Origin: Microbispora sp. ZYX-F-249
GTDB taxonomy: Bacteria > Actinomycetota > Actinomycetes > Streptosporangiales > Streptosporangiaceae
NCBI RefSeq assembly: GCF_039649665.1
Contig: NZ_JBDJAW010000042.1
Span: forward strand, 1 to 64,000
DNA: 64,000 nucleotides
Reading direction: 5' to 3'
Shown here: piece by piece, positions 1 to 8,688 of the stretch
Numbering within the stretch: position 1 is the stretch's first letter
Layout of the letters: the number at the start of each line of letters is the position of its first letter
Translations under genes and position numbers: made by a program
The notes under the pieces: generated by a model
Told to the model about the DNA's origin: nothing
The model's input: the letters and a program-made list of their open reading frames with translations, nothing else
The model's database searches: none

Positions 1-30
1 TCCGGGTCGAGTCCGCCTCGCCTCGCACAC

Positions 31-3000
31 TCACCGTCCGCTCACCCCGAGACGCTCGGCCAGTTCCTCTGGTGTCCAGCCCTCCGCGACCCGTACGTCC
101 CAGCCCGCCTGGGCGTAGGCGGCGTCGCGTTTGCGCGCCTCGTCGTCGTCCCCGGCGAGGACGACCGCCAGCTTGGCCTGCGGCCAGGCCAGCTCTGCCT
201 GCCAGGCCTGCTCGCCGAGTTCGTAGCCCGCCTCGGGAGCGGGCACTCCCAGCTCGGTGAGAGCGTGTGCCAGGCGCGCCAGCGCGGCGTCCTCGGGGTC
301 CAGGAGGTCGAGAACCTCCTCCCAGTCCTGCGGGACGACATCCTCCGCCGTCTCGTCGGTCACCTCGGTCTTGTCGGACGGGGGCCGTCCCGACTCTCCC
401 TCCTCGTCCGGCGGGCGCGGTACGAACGGCGTGTCGTCGGACAGATCGCCGGCGAGGTCCGCGTCGAGCGGAAGCCTGCTGAGCGCCGTTTGGAGACCGT
501 CACCGCCCGCCGCGGCGAGCAGCCCCGGATCGAACAGGTCCAGCTCGCTGAGGGCGAGCTGGCCGCCGTCGCCCGCACCGGCGTCGAGGAACTGCAGGAG
601 ATTGCCCCAGTAGAGCCAGCCCGCCCAGTGACGCCGGTGCGCCGCGTCGTCCGCGAGGATCGTCTCGTTCCGGTCGTCGATCACGGTGAACGCGCTCCAC
701 GCTCCCGCGCGACCATCTACGACGACCGTGAGGCGGCAGCCGTCCAGGTCGTCTGTGGAACAGACCCTGATAGGGCCCGCCGCACCGGGCGGCAGGTCCT
801 CGCCGCGCAACGACGCCGCCACCCGCTCCGCCACCCCACCCGGGTCGCAGATGCTCATGCCGTTGAGTTTGCGGACCGTGCCCGCCACCACCGCCTCGGC
901 GCGGTGCAGCCACAGCCGCCGGTCGGGCTCGCGAAGATAGGCCAGCAGCGTCTCGACCGGGTTGGTCCACATCGTGCGTACGAGCTCGACGGGCTCGCGG
1001 TGCGGTTCCGAGCGCCCGTAGAACCCGCGGGCCTGTTCCTGCGCGATGCCCTCGTACGGCTTGCGCAGCGGCTCGACCGACTGGTCGGGGGCGAAGCCGC
1101 GCCCCTCCCACTCGTCGAGGTTCTCCCAGGTGAGCTGGAAGACGAGCCGGCCATGGGCACGCAGCCTGGTCCGTTTGTCCGCGTCGTCGGCCAGCCGGTT
1201 GATCTCCGCCGTCGCGTGGTAGGCGTAGCCGTCGAGGTAGACGGCTACCTCCTGGGGTTCGTCGTCCACCAGCCGGAACAGCACATCGGGCCGCGTTCCC
1301 CTGATGGTGTTCTGCAGGGTCATCCGCCAGTGCCTGATCACGCCGCCGGGGCCCTCGACGCGCAGGTCGGCGGTCTTCCTGCCGTTGACGACCTCGCCGC
1401 GGGCGAGCGCGGCACACGTGTCGGACCGGCGGGCCCACGCCTCCAGGCCGTCCAGGAAGCGTGCCTCCAGCTCGCTTTCGACCTGGTCCCACAGGGAGAT
1501 GTCGGCCGTGGTCGTGACCGGGGCGACCTCCCACTTCTCCAGCAGCTCGCCGAGCATCTCCAGGGCGTCGGCCCGGCTGACCTTGTCGTACATGCTGCCG
1601 GGGACGTGGGAGAGCAGGCAGCGGTGACAGGCCCGCTTCTCGCGCTCCTCCTTGCAGCGGCACTCGGCCACGATCTTGTACGCGGCGCTGAGCACCTCGC
1701 GGAAACCCTCTGGCGAGGAGAGCCGGTGCAGGTAGCCGGTGCCGCCGGGCAGGGTGTCGTGCAGCACGAGGAAGCGCCGCTCCCGGCCCGTGGCCGGGTC
1801 GGGCATCGTGGCGGTGACGACGTCGAGGTGGTCGGGGTCGCCGCCGTACCGCGCCGCCACCCCGGCCATCAGCGCCGCCTGGAACGAGGCGGAGCGCTGC
1901 TCGACCATCAGCGTGGCGACCGGGAGCAGGATGCGCAGCGCCTCGGTGTGCAGTTCGTGGGCGAGGATGAGCTTGACGTGCTCGGTGTCGCGGGCCGACC
2001 GCCGGAATGGGCACCACGGCCGGTGGTGGCTGCGCGACCGGTCGAACGACGAGGTGGCGACCAGCCCGTCGGACTCGTTGGAGGCCGGCGGGCCGTCCAC
2101 GGTCGTCCCGCCGCATGACGGGCAGGCGTGGAAGGGGTTGAGCCGGACCTGCTCGCCCGCGAACCGGTCGCCGGCCGGGCGGTCGTAGCGGGCGGTGCCC
2201 AGGTTGAACCGCCGGATGACGGCCTGCCGGGTGAAGTCGACGCCGAAGACGGCCGTGGCGTGCCGCCAGGACGCTCCCGGCGCGATGTCGGCCGGGTCGA
2301 CGTCGACCGCGACGGCGGTCTCGTAGTAGCGCCGCTGCCTGTCGTCGCTGTCGTCGCGGATCTGCACGTCGTCGCGACGGTCATGGGCGGTGACGCGGGT
2401 GGGCCGCAGCACCTTGTGCAGCGAGCCCAGCTCCCCGATCTGCCGGCTGCCGCAGCGCGGGCACGGCGAGGTGTCCTCGGCCGCCCGGAAGGTCCGCACG
2501 TGGCCACAGCCGGGGCAGACCCTCCACTCCTCCCAGGCCGGGCGGGACGGGGTGCCGATGTCCAGGCCGCTGATGCGGTGCTGGTAGCCGCGCATGTAGA
2601 AGGAGTTGCCGGGGGCCAGCTCGGTGAGGGCCAGCCTGGCGGGACGTTTGTACTCGCGGACCTCGCTGTGATACCGCCTGCCGCCCGGGACCTCCTCGTC
2701 CCAGGTGATCGTCGCCTCCAGCGTGGTGGCGGCGTCGATGAGGGAGTAGTTCGGCAGCAGGCCGAGCTCGACCAGCGCGCTCTGGGCGTTCTGCCCGCCG
2801 ATCTCGCTGATCAGCCGGGCCACGGCCCGGCGCTCGGCCGCGAGCGACCGCTTGATCGCCTGCTGGCTCGGGTCGGACTCCACCAGTGTCTCGGACGCCG
2901 CGTCGATGACGTTCAGCCGCTCGCGCAGGTCGTCCAGGCGCCGGTTCCACACCCGCTCGGCTTCGTCCACGGTCTCCTTCAGCCCGCCCGTGGCGAAGCC

Positions 3001-6000
3001 GCGCAGCTCGGCGGCCGCCGCCTCGCTCACCGCGTCGCCGAACAGCTCCAGGAACCCTTCCGCGAGCGTCGCGCCGGACGCCAGCGCGGCGGTGGTGAAG
3101 CCGGCGAGCCAGCCGGTCTCCCCGAACAGCGCCGACGCCCGCCGCGGCAGCGCCCGTACGCCGGAGAGCCGGTCACGTGCGCACAGGTCGACCAGGTGGG
3201 CGGCGTACTGCCGGCGCAGGATCTCCACGGCCGACAGGTAGCTGCCGGGCGGGACGATCTCGCCGGCGATCATGTCGCGCGGCTCTTCCAGGAAGTACAG
3301 GTCGCGCGGGGACCGGCCGACCATCGTGACCAGGAACGCGTTGCCGGTGCGGCGGCCGGCCCGGCCGACCCGCTGCACGTAGTTGGCCGGTCCCGGCGGC
3401 AGCGAGGCGAGGATGACCGCGGACAGCTCGCCGATGTCGATGCCCAGCTCCAGCGTGGGCGTGCAGGACAGCACGTTGGGGTCGCTGTAGCGGGTGCCCT
3501 CGCGGAAGCGTTCCTCGGTCTGCTCGCGCTGGCGACGGGTGAGCGCGCCGGTGTGCTCGGCGGTGACGACCCGGAAGACGCCCTCGCCCCGATAGAGACG
3601 GCGGTAGTAGTCGCTCCGGTGGTCGCGGGTGCCGCGGTCGGTCAGGGAGCCGCCACAGCGGTAGCGGGGGCACGGCTGGCCGTACCAGTCCTTGACGAGG
3701 TGCGGCGGGAGCGTCTGCTGCCACGCGCATCGGTCGCAGCCGATGCCGGCGTCGTCGACGTGCTCGTCTTCGAGCAGGTGCACCAGGATGTGGCCGGGCT
3801 GCAGGCCGTACACGCCGGTGGCTCCGTCGTCGGCGGTGCGTTTGGCGACGACGCCCTCGGCGGCCAGCAGGGGAAGCAGCCGGGACAAGTACTCGCCGGC
3901 CTGGCCCCGGGTCAGGCCGAGGCAGCGGGTGGCCCAGTCCTGCGACCAGCCCTGGTCGGCGTCGACCCGGTCGAACTCCGACTTCCTCTTCATCCGGTCG
4001 AGCAGGAACGTCGGCGCGCTGACCCCGCGCGGGAACGCGGGCATGCCGTCCGGGCGGCGTCCCCAGATCGCGTTGTAACGGCTGGTCCCGGCGTTGCCGA
4101 TCCATCTGTCCAGCCAGGCGTGCTTGACCGCGCCCCGGTAGCGGAGCCGTTCCAGCAGGCCGCGTACGAGGACGAGGTAGCGGTCGTCGGGCTGCAGCTC
4201 GACCATGCCGGAGGTCGCGGTGTGCGCGTCACGAGCCAGCGCAGTGATCCTCTCCGGATCGGCGAGCACGACCTCGGCCGCGGCCGTCCGCGTGAGCTCC
4301 AGCGTGCGGCCGTTCCGGGAGCGCAGGCCGAGCTCCATGACGGTGGCGAAGGCCAGCCGCTCCCCGATGAGGTTCCACGTGTCGGGGTCGCCCTCGGCCT
4401 CCTCGGCGAGGATCGCGTCGATCTCCGGGCGGTCGTGCAGGTCGGGCGGGACGACCGCGGGCAGCACCCCGGCCTCGCTGGCCGCCGCCGCGAGGTCGCC
4501 GATGAGGTCGTTGAGCAGGATCGGCGCCTCGGGGTCCAGCCGCGAGGTGAGCAGCCGGCGCAGGGAGAAGGCGTAGGAGCGGTTGGCGACGAACCCGGCA
4601 CGATGCGCGGCGTCCTGCACCGAGTCGTTGAACAGCAGCGTCTTGCGCTGCTCCGGCTCCAACTGGCCGCCGGCGAACAACTGCGTGATCGCCACCGACG
4701 CGAGCGAGGCCAGGCCGGAACCGAGGAAGCGGATGCCCTCGTCCATGTCGCACGCCGGGCAGCGGTCCTGCTCGGCGGCGTAGAGCGCCTCCGGCGTGGT
4801 GCGCAGGTCCGTCAGGACGAAGACGATGTCACCCTCGCCGTAGGTGTCGCGCGCGGGGTCGTACGGCCGGACCCGCTCCCCGTCGAGGACGGCGAGGTTG
4901 CGTACGGCCGCCTCCACCTCGCGCTCGGTCGCCTGGATCAGCGGCCGGACCCGCTTTTTCTCCGTGCCGACGTTCGCCCGGTAGATCCGCTCAGGGGTGG
5001 TGATCAACTGGTCCGGGTCGCGCTCGGGCGAGAAGGCGGCCCAGCCGGAGCGGCCGCAGTGGCGGCAGTAGACGGCCGGAAGCAGGGTCTTGCCGAGCAC
5101 GCTGAACGTGGAGTCGGCGTCCACCACGGGCAGCTCGCCGATCCAGGCGAAGGCCGGGGTGTGGTGTGCCAGGCGGAGCAGCCGTGAGACCGCGCGCACC
5201 CACATGTGGGTCTCGACCAGCAGGAACGGCCGTCTCGGCCGCTTGCCGAGGTCCTCGGTGTCCTCCGGGTCGCGGGCGGAGGACAGCAGCGCGACGAACC
5301 GGGCCAGCGCGGTGGCCGCCCGGTCCGGGTTCGCGCGAATCGCGGCGCCCCAGTTGTAGGCGCCGCGCCGCGGCAGCAGATCGAGCATCTCGTCGAAGGT
5401 GCGCGGCTCGCCGCCGAGCACGTCGAGCACCGCCTGCGTGAGGATGTGCCGGCGCAGCACCTTCCCCAACTCCTGCGGGCCGAGCCCGGTCCGCCCGGTG
5501 ACGGCGGCGGCGAGCTCGTCCATCGCCGTCGGATCGCGCAGCGGGTCGCCGCAGGCGATCAGGTCCTCGGGGCCGGGCAGCGGGAGCGTGACGTCGATGT
5601 CGCCGATGAACTCCTCGACCGTGAGCCGGTCCTCACCGACCACCGACTTCTCGGGGAACGGCATGCCGAAGACCTGCTCGGCGACCTCGCTGATGCTTCG
5701 CCCGCCGCCCTCCTGCCCCGTGTTCTCGCCGAGGGTGGCGGAGGTGGCGACCGGGCAGATGTCGCCGAGCGGCCGGCCGGGCTGTGCGTGCCCGGTCGCG
5801 GCGGCCAGCCGGCGCAGCAGCATGGCCACGTCGGTGCCCTGCGCGCCGTCATAGGTGTGGAACTCGTCGACCACCACGTACGCGATCTCGGCGTCCTGCC
5901 ACAGCGGCAGGTCGTCGGGCCGCTGGAGCAGCAGATCGAGCATCTTGTAGTTGGTGATGAGCACGTCCGGCGGGTTGTGCCGGATCTCCGAGCGCCGCGT

Positions 6001-6537
6001 CATCACCTTCGCGTAGCCGACCTCCGGCGTGTCGCCAATGTAGAGCGCGGCGGTCACGTCGTGCAGTCCCGACTGCTGCAGGTAGCCGTTGATGCGGTGC
6101 GCCTGGTCGGTGGCCAGGGCGTTCATCGGGTAGAGCAGGACGGCCTTGACGCCGCCCTTCCCCTTGGCCCGCTCCCGGCGGCAGTGGTCGAGCACGGGGA
6201 TGAGGAACGACTCGGTCTTGCCCGAGCCGGTGCCCGTGGTGATCAGCGTCGGCTCGGCCTTCTTGCCGAATGTGCTGAGCCGTTTGAACGCCTCCGCCTG
6301 GTGCCGGTACGGCGAGAAGCCCTCCGGCGCCCACTCCAGCATTGTGCGCCAGCCGTCCTTCGCGGTCCGGAACGGCGTACGGATGCGCAGGTACGGCCCG
6401 CGGAAGATGCCCTGCTCGGGATGCTCGAGGAACCGCTTCAGGGCCTGGCGGACGGGCGGGTCTGCCAGGGCGAAGGTGGTGGTGAGGTACTGCGTCAGGC
6501 TCTGCCGCAACTCCTCCGCGGCCAGCGTCGGCCTCAC
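31..6537 (-). CDS. Giant DEAD/DEAH helicase with DUF1998 and nuclease-like C-terminus (DruE / DrmA-DrmB-like)
   Basis: The product is a 2168-residue superfamily 2 helicase, probably a nucleic-acid motor of an anti-phage system. Walker A GTGSGKT lies at residues 102-108 and DEFH at 224-227. The second RecA lobe, with a QRVGRAGRRTG motif, is near residue 1046. Cys pairs suggest zinc sites near 490, 594 and 940. A DUF1998-like block (CPSCGG near 1475, a CxC...CxxC cluster near 1630) follows, as in MrfA, DrmB and Druantia DruE. Further on, RPDVLF...YLDG near 1760 resembles a Vsr/DUF559 nuclease fold, and the tail has an ELAWPQAK segment reminiscent of PD-(D/E)XK cores. The GTG start has a GAGGAGGA ribosome site three bases upstream. 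It is probably the distal gene of the minus-strand operon, but VapBC-like genes now separate it from its partners. The helicase and DUF1998 calls are firm; the nuclease calls are inference. Confidence 0.85.
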   Translation of the reverse strand: MRPTLAAEELRQSLTQYLTTTFALADPPVRQALKRFLEHPEQGIFRGPYLRIRTPFRTAKDGWRTMLEWAPEGFSPYRHQAEAFKRLSTFGKKAEPTLITTGTGSGKTESFLIPVLDHCRRERAKGKGGVKAVLLYPMNALATDQAHRINGYLQQSGLHDVTAALYIGDTPEVGYAKVMTRRSEIRHNPPDVLITNYKMLDLLLQRPDDLPLWQDAEIAYVVVDEFHTYDGAQGTDVAMLLRRLAAATGHAQPGRPLGDICPVATSATLGENTGQEGGGRSISEVAEQVFGMPFPEKSVVGEDRLTVEEFIGDIDVTLPLPGPEDLIACGDPLRDPTAMDELAAAVTGRTGLGPQELGKVLRRHILTQAVLDVLGGEPRTFDEMLDLLPRRGAYNWGAAIRANPDRAATALARFVALLSSARDPEDTEDLGKRPRRPFLLVETHMWVRAVSRLLRLAHHTPAFAWIGELPVVDADSTFSVLGKTLLPAVYCRHCGRSGWAAFSPERDPDQLITTPERIYRANVGTEKKRVRPLIQATEREVEAAVRNLAVLDGERVRPYDPARDTYGEGDIVFVLTDLRTTPEALYAAEQDRCPACDMDEGIRFLGSGLASLASVAITQLFAGGQLEPEQRKTLLFNDSVQDAAHRAGFVANRSYAFSLRRLLTSRLDPEAPILLNDLIGDLAAAASEAGVLPAVVPPDLHDRPEIDAILAEEAEGDPDTWNLIGERLAFATVMELGLRSRNGRTLELTRTAAAEVVLADPERITALARDAHTATSGMVELQPDDRYLVLVRGLLERLRYRGAVKHAWLDRWIGNAGTSRYNAIWGRRPDGMPAFPRGVSAPTFLLDRMKRKSEFDRVDADQGWSQDWATRCLGLTRGQAGEYLSRLLPLLAAEGVVAKRTADDGATGVYGLQPGHILVHLLEDEHVDDAGIGCDRCAWQQTLPPHLVKDWYGQPCPRYRCGGSLTDRGTRDHRSDYYRRLYRGEGVFRVVTAEHTGALTRRQREQTEERFREGTRYSDPNVLSCTPTLELGIDIGELSAVILASLPPGPANYVQRVGRAGRRTGNAFLVTMVGRSPRDLYFLEEPRDMIAGEIVPPGSYLSAVEILRRQYAAHLVDLCARDRLSGVRALPRRASALFGETGWLAGFTTAALASGATLAEGFLELFGDAVSEAAAAELRGFATGGLKETVDEAERVWNRRLDDLRERLNVIDAASETLVESDPSQQAIKRSLAAERRAVARLISEIGGQNAQSALVELGLLPNYSLIDAATTLEATITWDEEVPGGRRYHSEVREYKRPARLALTELAPGNSFYMRGYQHRISGLDIGTPSRPAWEEWRVCPGCGHVRTFRAAEDTSPCPRCGSRQIGELGSLHKVLRPTRVTAHDRRDDVQIRDDSDDRQRRYYETAVAVDVDPADIAPGASWRHATAVFGVDFTRQAVIRRFNLGTARYDRPAGDRFAGEQVRLNPFHACPSCGGTTVDGPPASNESDGLVATSSFDRSRSHHRPWCPFRRSARDTEHVKLILAHELHTEALRILLPVATLMVEQRSASFQAALMAGVAARYGGDPDHLDVVTATMPDPATGRERRFLVLHDTLPGGTGYLHRLSSPEGFREVLSAAYKIVAECRCKEEREKRACHRCLLSHVPGSMYDKVSRADALEMLGELLEKWEVAPVTTTADISLWDQVESELEARFLDGLEAWARRSDTCAALARGEVVNGRKTADLRVEGPGGVIRHWRMTLQNTIRGTRPDVLFRLVDDEPQEVAVYLDGYAYHATAEINRLADDADKRTRLRAHGRLVFQLTWENLDEWEGRGFAPDQSVEPLRKPYEGIAQEQARGFYGRSEPHREPVELVRTMWTNPVETLLAYLREPDRRLWLHRAEAVVAGTVRKLNGMSICDPGGVAERVAASLRGEDLPPGAAGPIRVCSTDDLDGCRLTVVVDGRAGAWSAFTVIDDRNETILADDAAHRRHWAGWLYWGNLLQFLDAGAGDGGQLALSELDLFDPGLLAAAGGDGLQTALSRLPLDADLAGDLSDDTPFVPRPPDEEGESGRPPSDKTEVTDETAEDVVPQDWEEVLDLLDPEDAALARLAHALTELGVPAPEAGYELGEQAWQAELAWPQAKLAVVLAGDDDEARKRDAAYAQAGWDVRVAEGWTPEELAERLGVSGR

Positions 6538-6632
6538 CGGTCCTCCTCATGCACTCGTACGGCCTGCATCAGTCCGAACATGGCCCGCCCTCGCACTTCT
6601 GTTCGGTCAATGTTCACCAAGGACAGCCCATA

Positions 6633-6649
6633 TACAGTGAGTAACTGTA
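6633..6649. promoter_or_regulatory. Palindrome upstream of the VapBC-like pair (candidate autoregulatory operator)
   Basis: TACAGT-GAGTA-ACTGTA is a perfect 6-bp inverted repeat with a 5-bp spacer just upstream of the antitoxin gene. VapB-type antitoxins usually repress their own operon through such sites. A TAAGAT hexamer (6648-6653) overlaps the right arm and could be a -10 element, which would place a transcription start near the in-frame ATG at 6660. Confidence 0.4.
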
Positions 6650-6725
6650 AGATGACCATATGTTGAAGCCTGTTCGCAACGAAGTCCCGGCTGACCGCCG
6701 CAGTACGCATGTCTATCCTGAAGGG

Positions 6726-6899
6726 ATGAGCACCGAGGAACCTATCGACTACGAAGCCGTCCGACGACGGTTTCCTTGGGTCGGCCTGGGAGACAGTGGC
6801 GAACACGATCTCTCCACCCGCTACCGGGAGATCATGGCAGAGGCCCGAAAGAACCGGGAGATCGTGGAGGCGATCGACGCCATCCGACGCAGCGCGTGA
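6726..6899 (+). CDS. Putative VapB-like antitoxin
   Basis: This 57-residue charged protein (MSTEEPIDYEAVRRRF...) directly precedes and overlaps (GTGA) a PIN-domain gene, the usual order of a type II antitoxin and toxin. The C-terminal half (YREIMAEARKNREIVEAI) looks helical and could be the toxin-binding segment. I recognise no clear ribbon-helix-helix or AbrB DNA-binding motif, so the assignment rests mainly on context. The start is uncertain. AAGGG abuts the ATG at 6726 with no spacing, while an in-frame ATG at 6660 follows a possible -10 hexamer and could be leaderless, giving 79 residues. The pair lies antiparallel to the surrounding defence-like operon. Confidence 0.6.
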   Translation: MSTEEPIDYEAVRRRFPWVGLGDSGEHDLSTRYREIMAEARKNREIVEAIDAIRRSA

Positions 6900-7342
6900 A
6901 GAGTCTGCTGTGCGACTCAGGGCCACTGATCGCCACCTTCGACCCAAGTGACAGATTCCATGCTCGGTGCACTCGGCTTCTCATGACATGGCCGGGACGG
7001 CTCATCATTCCCGAACCTGTCCTCGGGGAGACCTGCAACTTCCTTCGCAACAACGTCCGCAAGGGCGCCGTGCTGGAAGCTACGCTGCTTGAAGCCGTTA
7101 CTGCGCACGAGGGCGATTTCTCCATCGCAGACCCGACTGCAGAGGACCGCAGACGCGCCTCTGAACTCGTTCGGCGGCTGGCCAGCGCCCCCATGGGTTA
7201 CGTCGATGCAACGGTCTTGGCCATGGCTGAGCGGCTTTCCATCACCGACGTTGCAACAACCGACGCCAAGTTCGTCGGACTGGCTCATGGCGTATCCCGG
7301 ATCACTCCGCTCGCCTGGCCATTCCAGGAGAACGGCGCCTAG
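6896..7342 (+). CDS. PIN-domain ribonuclease toxin (VapC-like)
   Basis: This 148-residue PIN-fold protein would act as a metal-dependent endoribonuclease that is inhibited by the upstream antitoxin. The acidic residues expected in a PIN active site are visible: Asp in LLCDSGPLIA near residue 7, Glu in LGETCNFLR, Asp in GYVDATVLAMAERL, and Asp in TTDAKF near the end. The GTG start overlaps the antitoxin stop by four bases, which fits translational coupling. The length is typical of VapC. It may stabilise the flanking locus or act as an independent stress or phage-response module; the sequence does not decide which. Confidence 0.85.
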   Translation: MKSLLCDSGPLIATFDPSDRFHARCTRLLMTWPGRLIIPEPVLGETCNFLRNNVRKGAVLEATLLEAVTAHEGDFSIADPTAEDRRRASELVRRLASAPMGYVDATVLAMAERLSITDVATTDAKFVGLAHGVSRITPLAWPFQENGA

Positions 7343-7364
7343 GGCCGACGCAGCGACAGCGCGA

Positions 7365-7610
7365 AGGCCGGGCACCCGATATCCCTCGGTAGTCCCGGCC
7401 TCGCTTCCGTGCTCCCAGGGGCACGGCACAGCCGAGAATGCCGCACGCCGCATGCCCCGGCAAGCAGCTTTCGCCAACGGCCCAGCCGTGCAATGGCAGC
7501 GCGTAGGCCGGACGCCCGATTCCATCGGGAGGCCCGGCCTCACTTCCAACACCCACCGGGGGTGCGGCACTGTTGAGGGTGCCGCACACTGAGTGACCGG
7601 GCAAGCGGTT
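7365..7610. repeat. Two tandem imperfect copies (about 140-bp period) of a three-hairpin element
   Basis: The non-coding gap between vapC and the ParA gene holds two diverged copies. Each has an outer stem AGGCCGG...CCGGCCT (7365-7401 and 7505-7540) enclosing a small CCGA/TCGG helix. A second stem follows (GTGC/GCAC at 7409-7424; CACCC/GGGTG at 7550-7564), then a third (CGGCA/TGCCG at 7424-7443; GCGGCAC/GTGCCGC at 7564-7585). The second stem differs in sequence between copies but still pairs, so structure appears conserved. Both copies end with a CCGG(G/C)CAAGC-like string. The strand of any transcript is unknown. It could be a structured RNA, a bidirectional terminator array or a protein-binding site for the ParA system. 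Confidence 0.55.
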
Positions 7611-7614
7611 ATCG

Positions 7615-8688
7615 TCACAGCGGTCCCCCGCGGTCGGACGTCGCCGGAGGCTCCTCGCGGATCTTGGCGAGCCGTTGCAGCACGTTCTGCGCCAGCTGCT
7701 GGAATTCGCTGCGGCACTTCTGGACGTATGTCTGGGTGCTGCCGAGCGCCCCGTCTGCGGCCTTCAGGTCGAACATGGGTTTGCGCGCGTCATGAGCGAG
7801 CGGCATGAGGCTCTGGTAGTTGCGCAACGTCGCAATCTCGTACGAATGGCCTTCGGCTTCCCAGGGTTCATTGAGTACTGCGTCGGCGAATACGTGAGGA
7901 ATGCGGTCGACCCATCTCCGGTACGCCTGAACGGGACGGTCAAGCCGCATCGCGGGCTGCATGATGACATAGCCCAGCGGGGTCATCGAGCCGGGAGGCG
8001 CGGCAATCACCGGCGGCACCTTCGGTAGCACGCCGCTCTGCCACATTCCGCGCCACTCCCTGAGGGCCGGCCCAAGGTTTCTGAGGCCGCGCAGCGAGAA
8101 CAAATCGGCGGCGAGCGGCATGAGCACCGTGTCGGCGGCAAGAAGCGCGGCCCGGTTGATTGCCCCAAGGTTAGGCCCGACATCGATCAGTACGACGTCG
8201 GCCTCCACTCGCCTAGCAGCGTCCAACAGGATTCGATAGAACGCCGTGGTGGTGCGGAGCGCGTCCGGCGCCCCCATGAGACACCTCGGCCAGGCCTCGG
8301 ACAGTTTGTCCTCGAAGGCGCTCAACTCGAGGTCGCCCGGGACGAGCCACAACCCGCCAGTGATCCGAATCGGTGGATAGAACTCGACGTCCCCCAAGCC
8401 CTCCATAATTGGCCGCACCGAGGCGGCGACTGTCCCCGATTCCCTGGTGATCCTGCGCGCGGCCGGTCCGGTCAGATTGGCCTGCCCTCCCCACGATGGG
8501 CTTTCCGGTTCCGCCCACAGGACGGCGAGGTCGTCTTCATCAAGGAAGGCGGAGGTCAAGTTGGCCTGCGGGTCCAGGTCAACCGCGAGCACCCGGTGGC
8601 CGAGGCGCTCGAACATGTGCGCCAAATGGTAGGTGAGGGTTGTCTTTCCCACGCCGCCCTTGTTGTTGAAGAGCGCCACCGAAATCAT
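7615..8688 (-). CDS. ParA/MinD-family ATPase
   Basis: This 357-residue protein has a deviant Walker A box, FNNKGGVGKTT, at residues 7-17, then VDLDPQAN near 38 and a switch segment VLIDVGPNLG near 170. These are the marks of ParA/Soj-type cytoplasmic ATPases that form ATP-dependent dimers on DNA. No ParB gene is adjacent. Instead the gene overlaps the preceding AlbA_2/GHKL gene by four bases (ATGA), so the two are probably translationally coupled. The start is supported by GAGGAGG five bases upstream. Stand-alone ParA-like ATPases also occur in defence islands, and the setting favours that over plasmid partitioning; this is inference. GC looks lower than in neighbouring genes. Confidence 0.85.
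   Translation of the reverse strand: MISVALFNNKGGVGKTTLTYHLAHMFERLGHRVLAVDLDPQANLTSAFLDEDDLAVLWAEPESPSWGGQANLTGPAARRITRESGTVAASVRPIMEGLGDVEFYPPIRITGGLWLVPGDLELSAFEDKLSEAWPRCLMGAPDALRTTTAFYRILLDAARRVEADVVLIDVGPNLGAINRAALLAADTVLMPLAADLFSLRGLRNLGPALREWRGMWQSGVLPKVPPVIAAPPGSMTPLGYVIMQPAMRLDRPVQAYRRWVDRIPHVFADAVLNEPWEAEGHSYEIATLRNYQSLMPLAHDARKPMFDLKAADGALGSTQTYVQKCRSEFQQLAQNVLQRLAKIREEPPATSDRGGPL

Noticed and set aside
265-5187. Very long plus-strand ORFs opposite the giant helicase gene
   Set aside because: Arg/Pro/Ala/Gly-rich translations with no motifs, mirror frames of a clear helicase gene; typical high-GC shadows.
6534-6947. Minus-strand 137-residue ORF overlapping the antitoxin gene and touching the helicase start
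   Set aside because: It is fully antisense to the VapBC-like genes and operator, has no recognisable domain, and its overlap with the helicase start is explained by chance in high-GC DNA.
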